From positions 1-64,000 of the forward strand of contig JAODTK010001366.1 in NCBI GenBank assembly GCA_026419785.1: a stretch of DNA of 64,000 bases, read 5' to 3'. Each line of letters opens with the position of its first letter. Positions within the stretch are counted from its first letter, which is position 1. The notes under the pieces were generated by a model. The model had not been told where the DNA came from, searched no databases, and worked only from the letters and a program-made list of their open reading frames with translations. The position numbers and the translations under genes are program-made. The stretch is from Sclerodactyla briareus. Lineage: Eukaryota > Echinodermata > Holothuroidea > Dendrochirotida > Sclerodactylidae. Positions 12,065 through 22,676 of the stretch are shown piece by piece.

Positions 12065-12760
12065 ATGATATCCTACTGAAACAGAGCGGCCACCATTAGT
12101 TGCCGCGGAAACTTAGCGAACCTTCAATTATGGCCTCAAATGCACGATAAGCCCCAGATGGCCATTTTTCATGTAGTGAATTGGAAATAAACTTTGCAAT
12201 AGAAAGGATTTCATCTTAGTCACCGTATGTTCCCGCTGCTTTATACCATTATACTATCCAAATAGAGACGCGCCACATTAGTTGCCGGGGCAGCCGTAGC
12301 GAAATTTTCGATAAATAAGTCTTCGCATCAATGCCAAATGGTGATTTCCAGATGGCCATTTCCCAAATAAATAAATTAAAAGTTAACCTTACAAATTAGA
12401 ATGCCTGAATTTCACTTCACCTTTCTAGTTCAATGCAATCTGGCATTAATGGATGTGACATATTGGTTCCCCCGCAACCGCATAAATCTATCAAAGTAGG
12501 TCTTACAAACTGCCAAATGTGAGGGCCAGATGGCCTTTTTTATATTCATGAATTAAATAAACTTCACACATTAGAAGAATATCACTTTAGCAATTCATGG
12601 CGATTAGGATTTAAGTGAAAGTTGGCAAGTGGTACATAATTTGTGCAAGCAGTGTAGTCACCATTGTCAGATAAGGGATGTTTGTGGGTCGCAAATGTTA
12701 GTTTTAGATGAGCATTGATATCAAACAAAAAAAAATATTCCTATAAGCCCGGAAATTATT
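12065..12760 (+). repeat. ~185-bp tandem repeat, 3-4 degenerate units
   Basis: The phrase '(C)AGATGGCC.TTT' followed by a '..TGAATT.AAATAAACTT..CA.ATTAGAA' block occurs near 12160, 12350 and 12530. A weaker fourth unit lies near 12700. Units have diverged strongly, indicating an old array. Confidence 0.65.
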
Positions 12761-12779
12761 GTGTTTACATATTGGCTAA

Positions 12780-15700
12780 AGTGATTTCGATATTTGATTC
12801 ATAGTGGCATTCTAATACATGCATCGACGTATCCATCGTTTATTAACGTTTGTTAATAATTCCACCCTTTTTCTTGTCTGGAAAAAACCTTAACATATTT
12901 TTTTCCAAACTTGGTATTTATGTGCCGGATTGCATCATCTGGAGGGCCGTTTTTGGCCCGCGGACCGCCATTTGAAAACCCCGAGAGGCTGTCTGTGTAT
13001 GTTTGAACATATCTCCATGAATAGAACATAAACAACCCACAATATCAGGCGGATCCACCATTCTAGTGTGTCATTTACGCAAATGTTTATGCATTAGCCT
13101 CGCATTTTCTCAGCCGTAGAAAATCTGCGCGCTGGTGATGGACACAGGTTGGTCAGTTGGTGGAGCTTTGTATATTTGATAACAAAATATCGAAGCGCGA
13201 GCTTAGGAAGAAATATTCGAAGGCGATTGGCTTTACTAATCTCGATATATGTTCAAGTTGAGGTGTGTGGGAAGAAATTGACAGCTTTTATCAAAGAACA
13301 AATTTACTATATAGTCTATTTTCTTCGATTTCGAGAACACCTAAATTTAATTTGAAATGACAACATTTTATGACGCCCCTGACAATTTTTTTTTTGGGGG
13401 GGGGCGGGGGAGCGGCCCCCAATGGGCACGACGCCACTGATTGAACGGCTCTCTTTTAATTGTATCATGCAACGTTTAGTATACTTTCTACAGTTCTATG
13501 AGGACTAATGGTTTAAAGAGTCGAGGCAATATCAAAATTCCTCACCCCCCCCCCCCGCAGCAAGTCGTGAACTTGACTACAGTCGCGATTCCCTGTCCAC
13601 GTTGGAAGATTATATTATTCCTAACGTAGTATGGGCTACACAGAAGTTGGCTCAGGTATTTGGAACATCTCCCAACCCAGCTACGTGATACGTGATTTTA
13701 GGTGCTTGCTGTTACTCAAACATTTCGGTATCTTATCGGGTTGTTAGGCAGTTAGGTGCCCCGGAGATTTTATAGAACAATTATAAGAACCGTTGTCTTA
13801 CGGTTTTGAAATCTGTTTTACACTGGCTTTGTACTATACTAGGTATGTAGGCCTACAAGTAGCCTAAATACTACGATAGAAGAAGTAAAACTGTACCTGT
13901 ATACATTGGTTCTCTCACGCCGCGAAAAAAGCTCGTCTGTATGTTTTCAAATCCCGAACTTATTTAGCCTGTTTAGTGGTTAACGTGCATGGTTGAGTAT
14001 ATTTTAGTTTCACCCTATACAACCCGGTTATCGCTTGATCGCAGTAACGTAGATATTTTTCACATCGCAACAGACACGGCAAAAAAACGAACGACAATAA
14101 CCCCCTAAAGCTTCCGGGGGGAATTGCAATGTTTCGCTAGAGTTCATGAACCTATATTCCGCTGACGAGTGTTATTAATCCCTAATGTAAATCCAAGCCC
14201 CACTCGCGAAATGACAAGCGGAACCAACGTCTAGCACCATTCCATGTAAAGAAAAAACTGAAATACCGGTTATAATATCATATGCATACATTTTATTAAA
14301 ATAGTATGGCAAAGTCTCCAATAATTGAATAAGGTCACTTCAGCCTGTTGAAACAACGTTTGGCGTTTCACCTTCGTATCAGCCTCATTCACTCATATGC
14401 GCAGGATGGCCCTTTGACCAATCGGTAATTTGCCTAAACAATTGTCGATTATATTCGACCATATATACTGAAGAGTGATAGCCCCCTCTATTTTATTTTT
14501 TAGGAACGGCTTCTCGCATCGTCTGCTTCAGCAGGCTGGGATTACTCAGTAGTGAAGCTCACCTGAAATCACCTATTGTAACGGACAAAATTTTACAAAT
14601 CCCGTACTCCCTCCTGAACTTATACGACTACCTCCCGAATTAAAACCAGAGCACTAATGATGCTGAGCTGTACTCAAACCGAACAAATGCAATTATTTTC
14701 AGTTGCGTAGCCAGTATCGTCGGAGCCGGCGTAACAGGAGGCATAAACATTTTGGCATATTTTTTCCTCCCCCCCAGTTTCAACAATTGCTCATTATGCC
14801 CCTTCAATGACCGTCGACCAAAAATCTCTGAACACACCGTAGGTAGCACTAGTCCATGCTCCCATAATAACACTGACCGAGTATCAGAGTATGTGATAAT
14901 GCAACCACCTTATCTGCATCGGATAAATTTTGCATATTTTTGCACTCTTCCACCTAATATTCCAGGATAGATAGATTGCGAACTGGCTGAATGGATAAAC
15001 CGACCAGACGGACCAAATATATATAGACTGACGGTGGCGGATCACAATAGCTTAACCAGATGTCTGGTTAGAAGCTGAAACGGAGCGATGTATGCCCCGC
15101 CTGTCTGAGAAGGACCAATGCAAAGGTTGAATCACAACTAAAGCTGTAAAGCCCTAACGAAAAAAAAACCCCCCTAAAACGACGCCCCCCCCCCGCCCCC
15201 CCCCCCCCCTCCCGCCGGCATGCAGGCGTTACTGGGAGGACATGCTGAGAAAATATCATAACTGTCATGAATTGGGAAAATCCTATCATCTTCGCTGTGG
15301 AAGAATCTCCATTGCCCCCGACTGATGACTCCAGGTATAGACCAATGTACAACGTGCATTTCTAGACGTGCAGTCAAACAGTTTCCACTCGTCAACATAG
15401 AGAGAAATGGATTCAGTAAAACCCTCTAACAAGTGGTTTTCAACAATGGAATCGCTCGTCGAAGGCCTTCGATCATTGGTTTATCTCTCTTTATATGTAT
15501 TGAGTTTGTTGCAGAAATCCTGATCTGGGAGGTCGCAAAGCGGGGTTTTTGCTCGCTCTAGTTAGTTCAGGTAAATATAACATAAGCATCATAGATAAAA
15601 ATTAAAAGACCACGTTCACAGTCCGGGGGTCGTAGCGAAGGGGTGATGATTGGGGGGTGTAAAGATTATAAGTTGCCGACGGATCTGGCAATGGTGACTG

Positions 15701-16255
15701 ATGTGGGGAGAGGTCCAAGGGGAGGCGGTATCTCCCTCCCCTTTAGAAATTTTGAAGATTGAAACGCCCTCAGATGCAATCTGGTGCAATATTTTCAGTT
15801 AAATCAGGTGAACTCCGCTCCCCTACTTCGCGGGACCCTTTCAATTTGGAACGCCGAAATTCTTCTGCCCGAATTCCTAAACAATGCCCGATTTTTACTG
15901 CATCTCGTGAGTAATGAAAGATCATCATCAGTACACAACGGCCGCGAAGCACGCAAAAATTGACACTTCAGGACAATTGCTAATAAAAAAATCAGCCATT
16001 TAGTACAAATTCCAGACAATATTTCCACTTTCGCATAGTATCTCTCTAAACGAGATTTGACTTATTCTGTACCCAAATTTAGGTCGAATCCTGTAAGCGA
16101 ATTTCCCGGGATCTAGGTATAAGTGGAGGAGTAAGACACTGTTAAGTTCAAATAAATGTTCCAGACAACAGTCCATAACTGTTTTCAACACATGATGATA
16201 GTCTTATACAATTGTCTCCATATTTTAATGGCCAGACACATATTTGAGCATATAT
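12780..16255. other. Long gene-poor stretch
   Basis: No exon or transposon domain was recognised. It holds mixed G/C homopolymers (13389-13410, 13545-13557) and a C-rich block at 15184-15212. A 'GGGCACGACGCCACTGA' phrase near 13425 resembles the 'GGCCACGCCACTG' phrase at 100-115, possibly ends of a shared repeat. Intergenic DNA or long introns is the fair description. Confidence 0.35.
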
Positions 16256-16515
16256 TTAATAGTATGCGTCCGGTGTTTGATAAATAATAATAATAATAAT
16301 AATATAATAATAATAATAATAAGAATAATAATAATAATAATAATATAATAATAATAATATATAATAATAATAAATAATAATAATAATAATAATATAATAA
16401 TAATAATACACGGTTCTTTTATAGCGCATATACGGCACCCACGCGCCCGCGTGCATGGAAACGGTCCCGGCTTGTCCGCGTCCCGCCCGTCTGCCCACGT
16501 GCATGGAAACACAGC
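16256..16515 (-). repeat. Dispersed repeat E: GC-rich head with (ATT)n tail
   Basis: On the minus strand it reads 'GTTTCCATGCACGTGGGC', 'GGGACGCGGACAA', 'CGTTTCCATGCACGCGGG' and 'TATATGCGCTATAAAAG.ACCGTGTA', then about 150 bp of ATT repeats. The copy at 49108-49310 is collinear. The 'GCGCTATA' motif before an ATT microsatellite is the usual 3' end of L2/CR1-mobilised elements, so a SINE or LINE 3' end is likely. Antisense frames rich in Tyr/Ile are translations of the microsatellite. Confidence 0.75.
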
Positions 16516-16799
16516 TGTAGAACGGCCTACACTCGAACTCTGACGAACTACCAGAATTTTCGTCATCTTCTCAATTCATATTTTGACCCAAAGTCTCGGT
16601 CTCTTAATCCCTTTTGGTCGCTTGATCTGAAGACGGCTGAGAAAGGTGTGTAAATGTGTCAAATGTGGGGCACTACGCAAGTCAACAGAGGCGCGCGGTA
16701 GACCGTGAGACTGGACAAAAGCCAACTTCAGCAGCTTTTATCAGATTCCCACACCCATTGCCTCAAACCGCACCCATTTCACATACGATGTTCATAATG

Positions 16800-17165
16800 T
16801 GGAGTTATTTGCCTTAAAAAATTTTGGTCCAGTATGTAGAGAAATTGGGGAGATTCACAATTGCGCAATTACGCATGACGTCACCTTGGACAACCCATGA
16901 GTCTAATGTTTGTAGTTCATTATTTCATTTGTTTAATGTTGAAGGTCACATTTAGCACCAGTTTTCTGTTGTCTTCCTCTTACCAGAGTACCATACAACT
17001 CTACCGACCCCTAACAAGCAGTCCCCTCCATAGACTAAATTGGCTATTCGAAGTGAAAATATTGTGTGAATTTCAAAAGAAAACGAAGAATATTTTCAGA
17101 GTTGTGCAAGTATGACATCGCTTATTATTGCACGTGGGACATTTTCGATCATTGCGCAATATCTC
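16800..17165 (+). repeat. Dispersed repeat C, copy 1
   Basis: It runs from 'TTTTGGTCCA.TATG' through 'TTGCGCAAT.ACGCATGA.CGTCAC', 'CCCCTCCATAG.CTAA', 'AAAAT.ATGTGTGAATTT' and 'GTTGTGCA'. A second copy lies at 63460-63850 in the same orientation. No ends or coding content recognised. Confidence 0.7.
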
Positions 17166-17169
17166 ATAA

Positions 17170-17880
17170 ACTCAGATGGGCTGTAACTCCATAACGAACG
17201 TGTAGAAATTCGGGTTTGAACTGACGTATTCAGTTTTTTTCCTCGAGCCAACTATAACCCCGTCATCATTCGACGAAGTTCATAAAAGTATGTCGCTGCC
17301 TTCCGATATTCCGTGGCACTTTATAATGGCTAATTGATTAGCTCGTGTTATCTCCTGACGACCCATTTCGTTTATTCAGTCCAACGTTTTGTTTCATGTA
17401 CGCCTATATTACACCATAGGCGGGTACTGATCGTAGGTAGGAGCAGCACATCTAAAACGTTGCGTCATTAATCGCACGGAAAGTGGCACCACTACATAGA
17501 ACCCGTGAATGTCAACATGGAACTTTTGAGACTTTTACCAACTTCATGTGACAGGTAAGTATAGTCGGAAACAAGTCTGGGACTGTCACGGCGATATTTG
17601 GACCGATTGACCCCTCTGCACATTCCACTACAAAACAAACAGAAACCAGGGAGCCTCCCCGGGGGCACAGCGGGATATAATTGATAGCCTGCGAGAATTC
17701 CCCAAAATAACACCTCGTAATCTAATGGCGACCCTAACGCACTCGTTTCAGCTTCTTTCGCGTCATGTTTTTGACACGGAAAAATAGAATGTTTCCATGT
17801 CAAAAGGGGGAACGTCACAGGTAGGGCAAACATGATGTACATTCACGGTTGTGGAGATGGCCCCATTAGAGATTGACTTT
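17170..17880. other. No gene recognised
   Basis: The 116-codon minus-strand frame at 17492-17842 has no known motif and no splice support. Nothing else stands out. Confidence 0.3.
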
Positions 17881-17884
17881 TCGT

Positions 17885-18075
17885 CAAATAAACAAGTGCA
17901 AGTCGGAACGTTTTGGTAGCTTCGTACCGCAAAGCAAAATTTCCGTGGCAAATACACTGCATGTTTTTCGCCATCTCACATTTATTGTTTTGCTCCCATT
18001 TACTGACAATCATCTGACCTCTGTCATAACATGGACTTACTTGGAACCTGTCTACCACATTGGGGCCTATATAAT
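17885..18075 (+). repeat. Dispersed repeat D, copy 1
   Basis: The block 'AGTCGGAACGT.TTGGTAGC', 'TTTCCGTGGCAAATACACTG', 'ATGTTTTTCGCCAT' to 'GTCTACCACATTGG.CCTA' recurs at 39365-39575 (reverse) and 50800-51010 (forward). In the last two copies it forms the outer part of a longer element (repeat F). Confidence 0.85.
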
Positions 18076-18329
18076 GCTAATAGCATAACCCTGCGACGCG
18101 AATTCGGAGTGTCAGGTGGTTGGTGAGTACTTTGTCAAGCATCAGTTAGTTGGGTTTTCCGTTGCTGGAAGTCAGGAGCTGAGGATATGCTTGATGAGGG
18201 TTTTCAGAATGACAATGACAATTGAGCCTGTACCCCCCTGTAATTCATGAAGATATAGTCACGGACGTGGAGCATACCTATCCATTAGTTGGGTAGCGTA
18301 CAAAATTTATGTTATAAGGCTTGTGTTGT

Positions 18330-18760
18330 CATGTAATGGTGAAGAGAAGTACATTTTATTATTTTGTTTCTAAAGCAGTGTCCAATTTTCCAGTCCACTA
18401 ATATGAAACCACATTGCCCTTTATGAAATGAAACCTGGTATAACATTTGGCCTAAATAATGACAAAATTTAAATGAGTGGTCTAGTTCATAAACATGGTA
18501 TAACTGCAGCATACCGGCTATTAACACAAGTGCCCTTATGAAAATGAAACATGGGCTAGCATTTGGCCTTAATGATGACAAAATGTTAAATAAGGTGTTA
18601 TTCACGACTAATAGGGTTAATTTTTTACCTTGATATTACTAAAACTAATGGCCTATCCTTGTTTTTCACATTGAAATGAAACATGGTAAAAACATGTTGC
18701 CTTAAATGATGAAAAAATGTTATAGTGTTAGTTTATAAAATTGTACAACTGAGGCCCTAC
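18330..18760 (+). repeat. ~120-bp tandem repeat, 3-4 units
   Basis: 'ATGAAA.TGAAAC.TGG.ATAACATTTGGCC' followed by 'ATGA.AAAATGTTA' recurs near 18425, 18540 and 18672, with a weak unit near 18400. Decayed minisatellite without coding potential. Confidence 0.75.
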
Positions 18761-18939
18761 ATGCACTAGACACAACGTGCACACATGAAATAGAACTGCC
18801 TAACCTGTAAATATAGTGCTCTATTCAAAGAGGTTTCTTTTACTTGAACACTGCAATGGCCTAACGTAGACTTATCTGTGGGGAAGCCTGGAACCTGGGA
18901 CTGGGCTGGCTCTTACAGTACAAGGCTGACCTGCCTCAG

Positions 18940-19245
18940 GCAGTGCACCTTTAACTGCCACTGAACCTCCTCTTGACCTTAGAAACAAACTTCCCCTGTC
19001 ATAGCAGCTTCTTGTGATGAAAGCTGGGTCTTAATGTAAGCCATTTGCCCAGGACGTGGCAGTGTGGCCGCAGTATGAGAGCCCATTAGGGCCATTGGCA
19101 GTGCACTGTAAGTACTGAGGTTGATCCTCTTTGACCTCAATAACCAACTTCCCCCCCTGTCCATAGGGGCCGCTTCTGTGTGAAGCGGGCTTAACATAAG
19201 CAATTTTGCCCAGGGCCGCGAGCATCGATGCAAAACCAGCACGAG
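18940..19245 (+). repeat. ~160-bp tandem duplication
   Basis: Two units run from 'GGCAGTGCAC' through 'CTCTTTGACCT.A..AACCAACTTCCCC', 'AGCTTCTTGTG' or 'CGCTTCTGTG', to 'AAGC.ATTTGCCCAGG', at about 18940-19056 and 19100-19217. The following 19270-19390 is GC-rich and unassigned. Confidence 0.8.
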
Positions 19246-19484
19246 AGCCAATAGGCCCACTTCAATCGTAATGACTCGAACTCCGAGCGCGCCACGGAGA
19301 CGGGAACAACGCAAACTGGACGCCGGGAGGGGCGACCCTCACCCGCCCGTCGATCCCGCGGCGAGCGACCCGCCGTTCCGGAGAATAGTACCGGACAGCG
19401 GAAAAAACCCCCCTTTAGCGATTATTATGAGATCAGTGCTCACAAAGTATGCAGCACACTTCATTCAAGCCTGTCCCTTACAAA

Positions 19485-20055
19485 AAAGTCTATAGAAATT
19501 CTATAGAAAAAATTCTTATAGAAATTTTCTAATATAACAACTCCTACAATAGAAAATTCCCAAGAAATATCTACGACTTTTCTAAGAATTTCTATAGAAT
19601 TTCTATACAATTTCTATAGACTTTCTATACACTTTCTAAATACTTTCTATCAATTTCTAAAACTGTCTATCAATTTTCTATAGAAGTTCTATAGAATTTC
19701 TATACAATTTCTAAAGAATTTCTATAGGAGTTTCTATAGAAATTCTATACAATTTCTAAAGAATTTCTATACAATTTCTAAAGAATTTCTATCTGAGTTT
19801 CTATAGATTTCTAAAGAATTTCTATACACTTCTAAAGAAATTCTATACAATTTCTATAAATTTCTATACACTTTTCTAAAGAAATTCTATAAAGTTTCTA
19901 TAGGGGTTTTCTAAAGATTCTTAGGGTTTCTAAGAATTCATACAAGCTCCAAAGTAATTCTATAGAACTTCTAAAGAATTTCTATAATGATATTTCTGAC
20001 GATTTTCTATACACACCACCTCGAGCCCCCTATAGAATTTCCAAAGAAATTATCC
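19485..20055. repeat. TTTCTATAGAA minisatellite (11-18 bp units)
   Basis: Over 500 bp are built from variants of 'TTTCTATAGAA', 'TTTCTATACAA' and 'TTTCTAAAGAA'. The core TTCTATAGAA is a perfect palindrome. A smaller patch of the same core is at 37.75-37.96 kb. Confidence 0.95.
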
Positions 20056-20394
20056 TATCTACACACAGGTACTGTGAGGGAGTCAAACAAACTGCGGGCT
20101 CCTCCGAAATTCCGAGTGTATCTAATTGTACTCATATACCTATGAGTGTCTTAGAGACTGATCATGACATCTGTTTGTCAAGAGCAAAAGAAAAACCAAA
20201 AAGAAATGATATTGAGTACGAATTTATTGTGTACTTTTGGTCTGAATATACTCAACAGTGTTTTTATTACTAGCACCTTAATTCTCACAGATACAAAATG
20301 AGTCCCGCATTTAAATTGAATGAATGCACCTTACAAAATGAAAGGCCCTGCAGAATGTAGACATTTAAAACTCCTCGCCTGAGAATGAAAGGCA

Positions 20395-21000
20395 TTATGT
20401 ATGAAGGTCAGGTATATATGTAATAAACAAAAGTAGCAATGGGAACAGTAAGAAAATAAACTGGATCGAATGTAGAATATATTGAAAACCTGGGATTTGC
20501 TGATGCAGTGATATTAGTATTGTGAAATAGATGCTGCTCAAAAAACAGACATACCTATCGCCCTGAATCTGCATTATAAATGTTGGGTATATGTCATAAA
20601 ACAACTGTAGAATGTTAAGAGTGGAAAAAATAAAACTAATAGAATATAAAAAACAATAAAAATCAGGAACCTGATCTGTAGAAAGCATTAGTCTTAAACC
20701 TGTGAATACTGTGACATTGTGCAATAGAAGGGATTACAATCTCTTGAAATAATGCAGGGTAAAAAAAAAACAATTGAGAAAAGTGTTGTGAAGTTGTGAA
20801 CTCGCACTGGAATTTGAGAAAACAAAAACCAAGCTGCCATATGGGTTCCTGTGCGGCGATCAGTGCCTCTCCAAGATTCAGTTGAAAGTAAGATCATAAA
20901 CAAAAGTAGAATATGAAGAGTGGAGAATGTAACTACAGACTATAGAATTAAATGGTAAAAACTTGTCTGCTAAAACTACAGTGAGGTATAGAATGTTGTG
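20395..21000. repeat. ~175-bp tandem repeat, about 3 degenerate units
   Basis: 'GGTATAT.TGT.ATAAA.CAA..GTAG' followed by 'GAGTGGA.AA.AATAAA.CTA..AGAAT' occurs near 20408, 20587 and, weaker, 20895. The run of minus-strand open frames here comes from the repeat composition. Confidence 0.6.
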
Positions 21001-21589
21001 AAACATGACACATAAGCTAATGAATACGAGCAGACAGCAGAAAGAAAAACAAGGATTCAAGTGCGAGTTACGATGGGAAAGTGAAAGAGTTCTGGACAAT
21101 TACATAAGATATGACAAAATATACTACGGTATACCCTAAAATTGGAGCTGCCAAAGAATGCATTTATCCGCGAGCAGCCCACTTCAAGGCCTAGGTTTTA
21201 TCATATAAAAATATAAATCAATACCACATGGCAACGCATGCAGTGGACAACAAAACCAGAATTGGGGTGCCCTGCTATTAACTATCCGGACTTTGGGAAC
21301 TTGGCTCAACGTTGCCAGAACATGGAAAATTAATGCAATTCTCGTCTGAAGATGTATTAGAGTAGGATTCAATTCAAGGTGTTTTTCATATCCCCCCCCC
21401 CCCCCCCAACAATCAATGAAATTATGACATCAAATTGCAGGAAAGCCCTATATCTAGGCCGCAGAAACGAGAGAATAAGGTAGGAAGAGATAACACGCAA
21501 GTTGGAGCATTCCCTGAATTCTTCCTACTACAAATGTGGCTGGTGGAACCTAGTTGAAACTTGAAATGTGGAGCTGCAGGGGTGCACCC

Positions 21590-22015
21590 GTCAGTGCGAC
21601 AAGCCTCCAGTCCGAAAACGGTGACACACTATCAGTATGGAGTAACAAGAAAAACGAGTCGCCAGTACGACAAGTACACGTCGTCAGTCTGAAAATACAG
21701 TACATACTTTCAGGGTAGGGTCTTCCCCATTTCCATTGACTGACGTGCTCATTTTTTTGTAGCCCTATACTGAAAGAGTTGGTACTGTCATTTTCGCTGA
21801 ACTGATAACATGTCCGACTGACGACTCGTTGGACTGACTTGTTTTTTCGTAGCCCTATACTGTTAAGTGTGTAATGTATTTTCATTTTCGGACTTATGAC
21901 GTGTCGGACTGACGACTTGTCAGACAGGCGACTCATTTTCATAGCTTTATACAGATAGCCCATACTGTATTTTTGGACTGACAACATGTCAAACTGACGA
22001 CGTGTATCCAAGCTA
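21590..22015. repeat. ~90-bp minisatellite arranged as an inverted repeat
   Basis: From 21740 onward three units carry 'TTTTTTGTAGCCCTATACTG' (21752, 21842, decayed 21936), each followed by 'GGACTGACGAC.TGT' words. From 21590 to 21715 the same words appear reverse-complemented ('ACACGTCGTCAGTCTGAAAATACAGTA', 'GAGTCGCCAGTACGACAAG'). A turn point lies near 21718. The 163-codon open frame here is repeat-derived. Confidence 0.8.
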
Positions 22016-22502
22016 CAGACTGGCCCGGTGAGTAGCCCCAATCTAATTTAATTCCTTTTTCGATATATCACTCAAAGGTCGAAAAAGTATTGCAAGACTC
22101 TGGGGTAGTAAGATTCTTATACTTAATTATATAGCAAAAGGACGGAGGCAGTGTTAAAAAACGTTGCATCATGCCATAATAAATGCACTTAATCTCATGT
22201 TCTCTCACTTTTACTGACAAAACTATTTTCTCAACATTCACCTATGACTATACATTATGAGAATGAATAACACCCAGTGGATGGCTCAAAAGTGGTTCCG
22301 AAATCTGGTAAGTTCTATCAGGTGAAGTTTAAACTTATATACTGCTCAAGGTGGAACTAGGCAAGAAGGGTTCAATTAGGGAGAAATCCACTAGGCCCAC
22401 CTTGAAGTGTATAGGCAAGTATAAAAACTTGGGGAATATATGGATATATAGTTCTCTTTGATCCCATACATCAAAAGGGTTTCCTTCGTTAAGGAATGGT
22501 GG

Positions 22503-22538
<36 letters not shown>
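22503..22538 (+). repeat. 36-base poly-G tract
   Basis: Longest homopolymer in the window, 40 bp downstream (in gene direction) of the last recognised BEN-gene exon. On the gene strand it is poly-C. It would read as polyproline if translated, but a donor site precedes it. Confidence 0.9.
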
Positions 22539-22576
22539 CTGTTTCCTGGTCCATCGGTAGCTAGGGCACTACTCAC

Positions 22577-22676
22577 AAGTCCTGGGGCCTTTCTGTTGAG
22601 CTCCTTGACTTTGTTGGCCAAGGACTGCCTGATCAGTGAGGTTGACGATCCAGGGTACTTCTTGCTGGTGTGTAGT
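22577..22676 (-). CDS. BEN gene exon 6 (C-terminal half of BEN domain)
   Basis: Acceptor CTTCTTCAG, possible donor CTT|GTGAGTAG. It reads LHTSKKYPGSSTSLIRQSLA then NKVKELNRKAPGL. The 'KKYPG.S...IR..L.NK.....R' pattern is the C-terminal helix pair of the BEN domain. If the donor is not used, the frame runs on through the poly-C tract as a polyproline tail to 22391. Confidence 0.7.

Noticed and set aside
16225..16566. Open frames rich in Ile/Tyr/Leu that look like membrane segments
   Set aside because: They are translations of an ATT microsatellite.
21550..22041. 163-codon minus-strand open frame
   Set aside because: It lies wholly within a 90-bp minisatellite; the apparent protein is the repeat translated.
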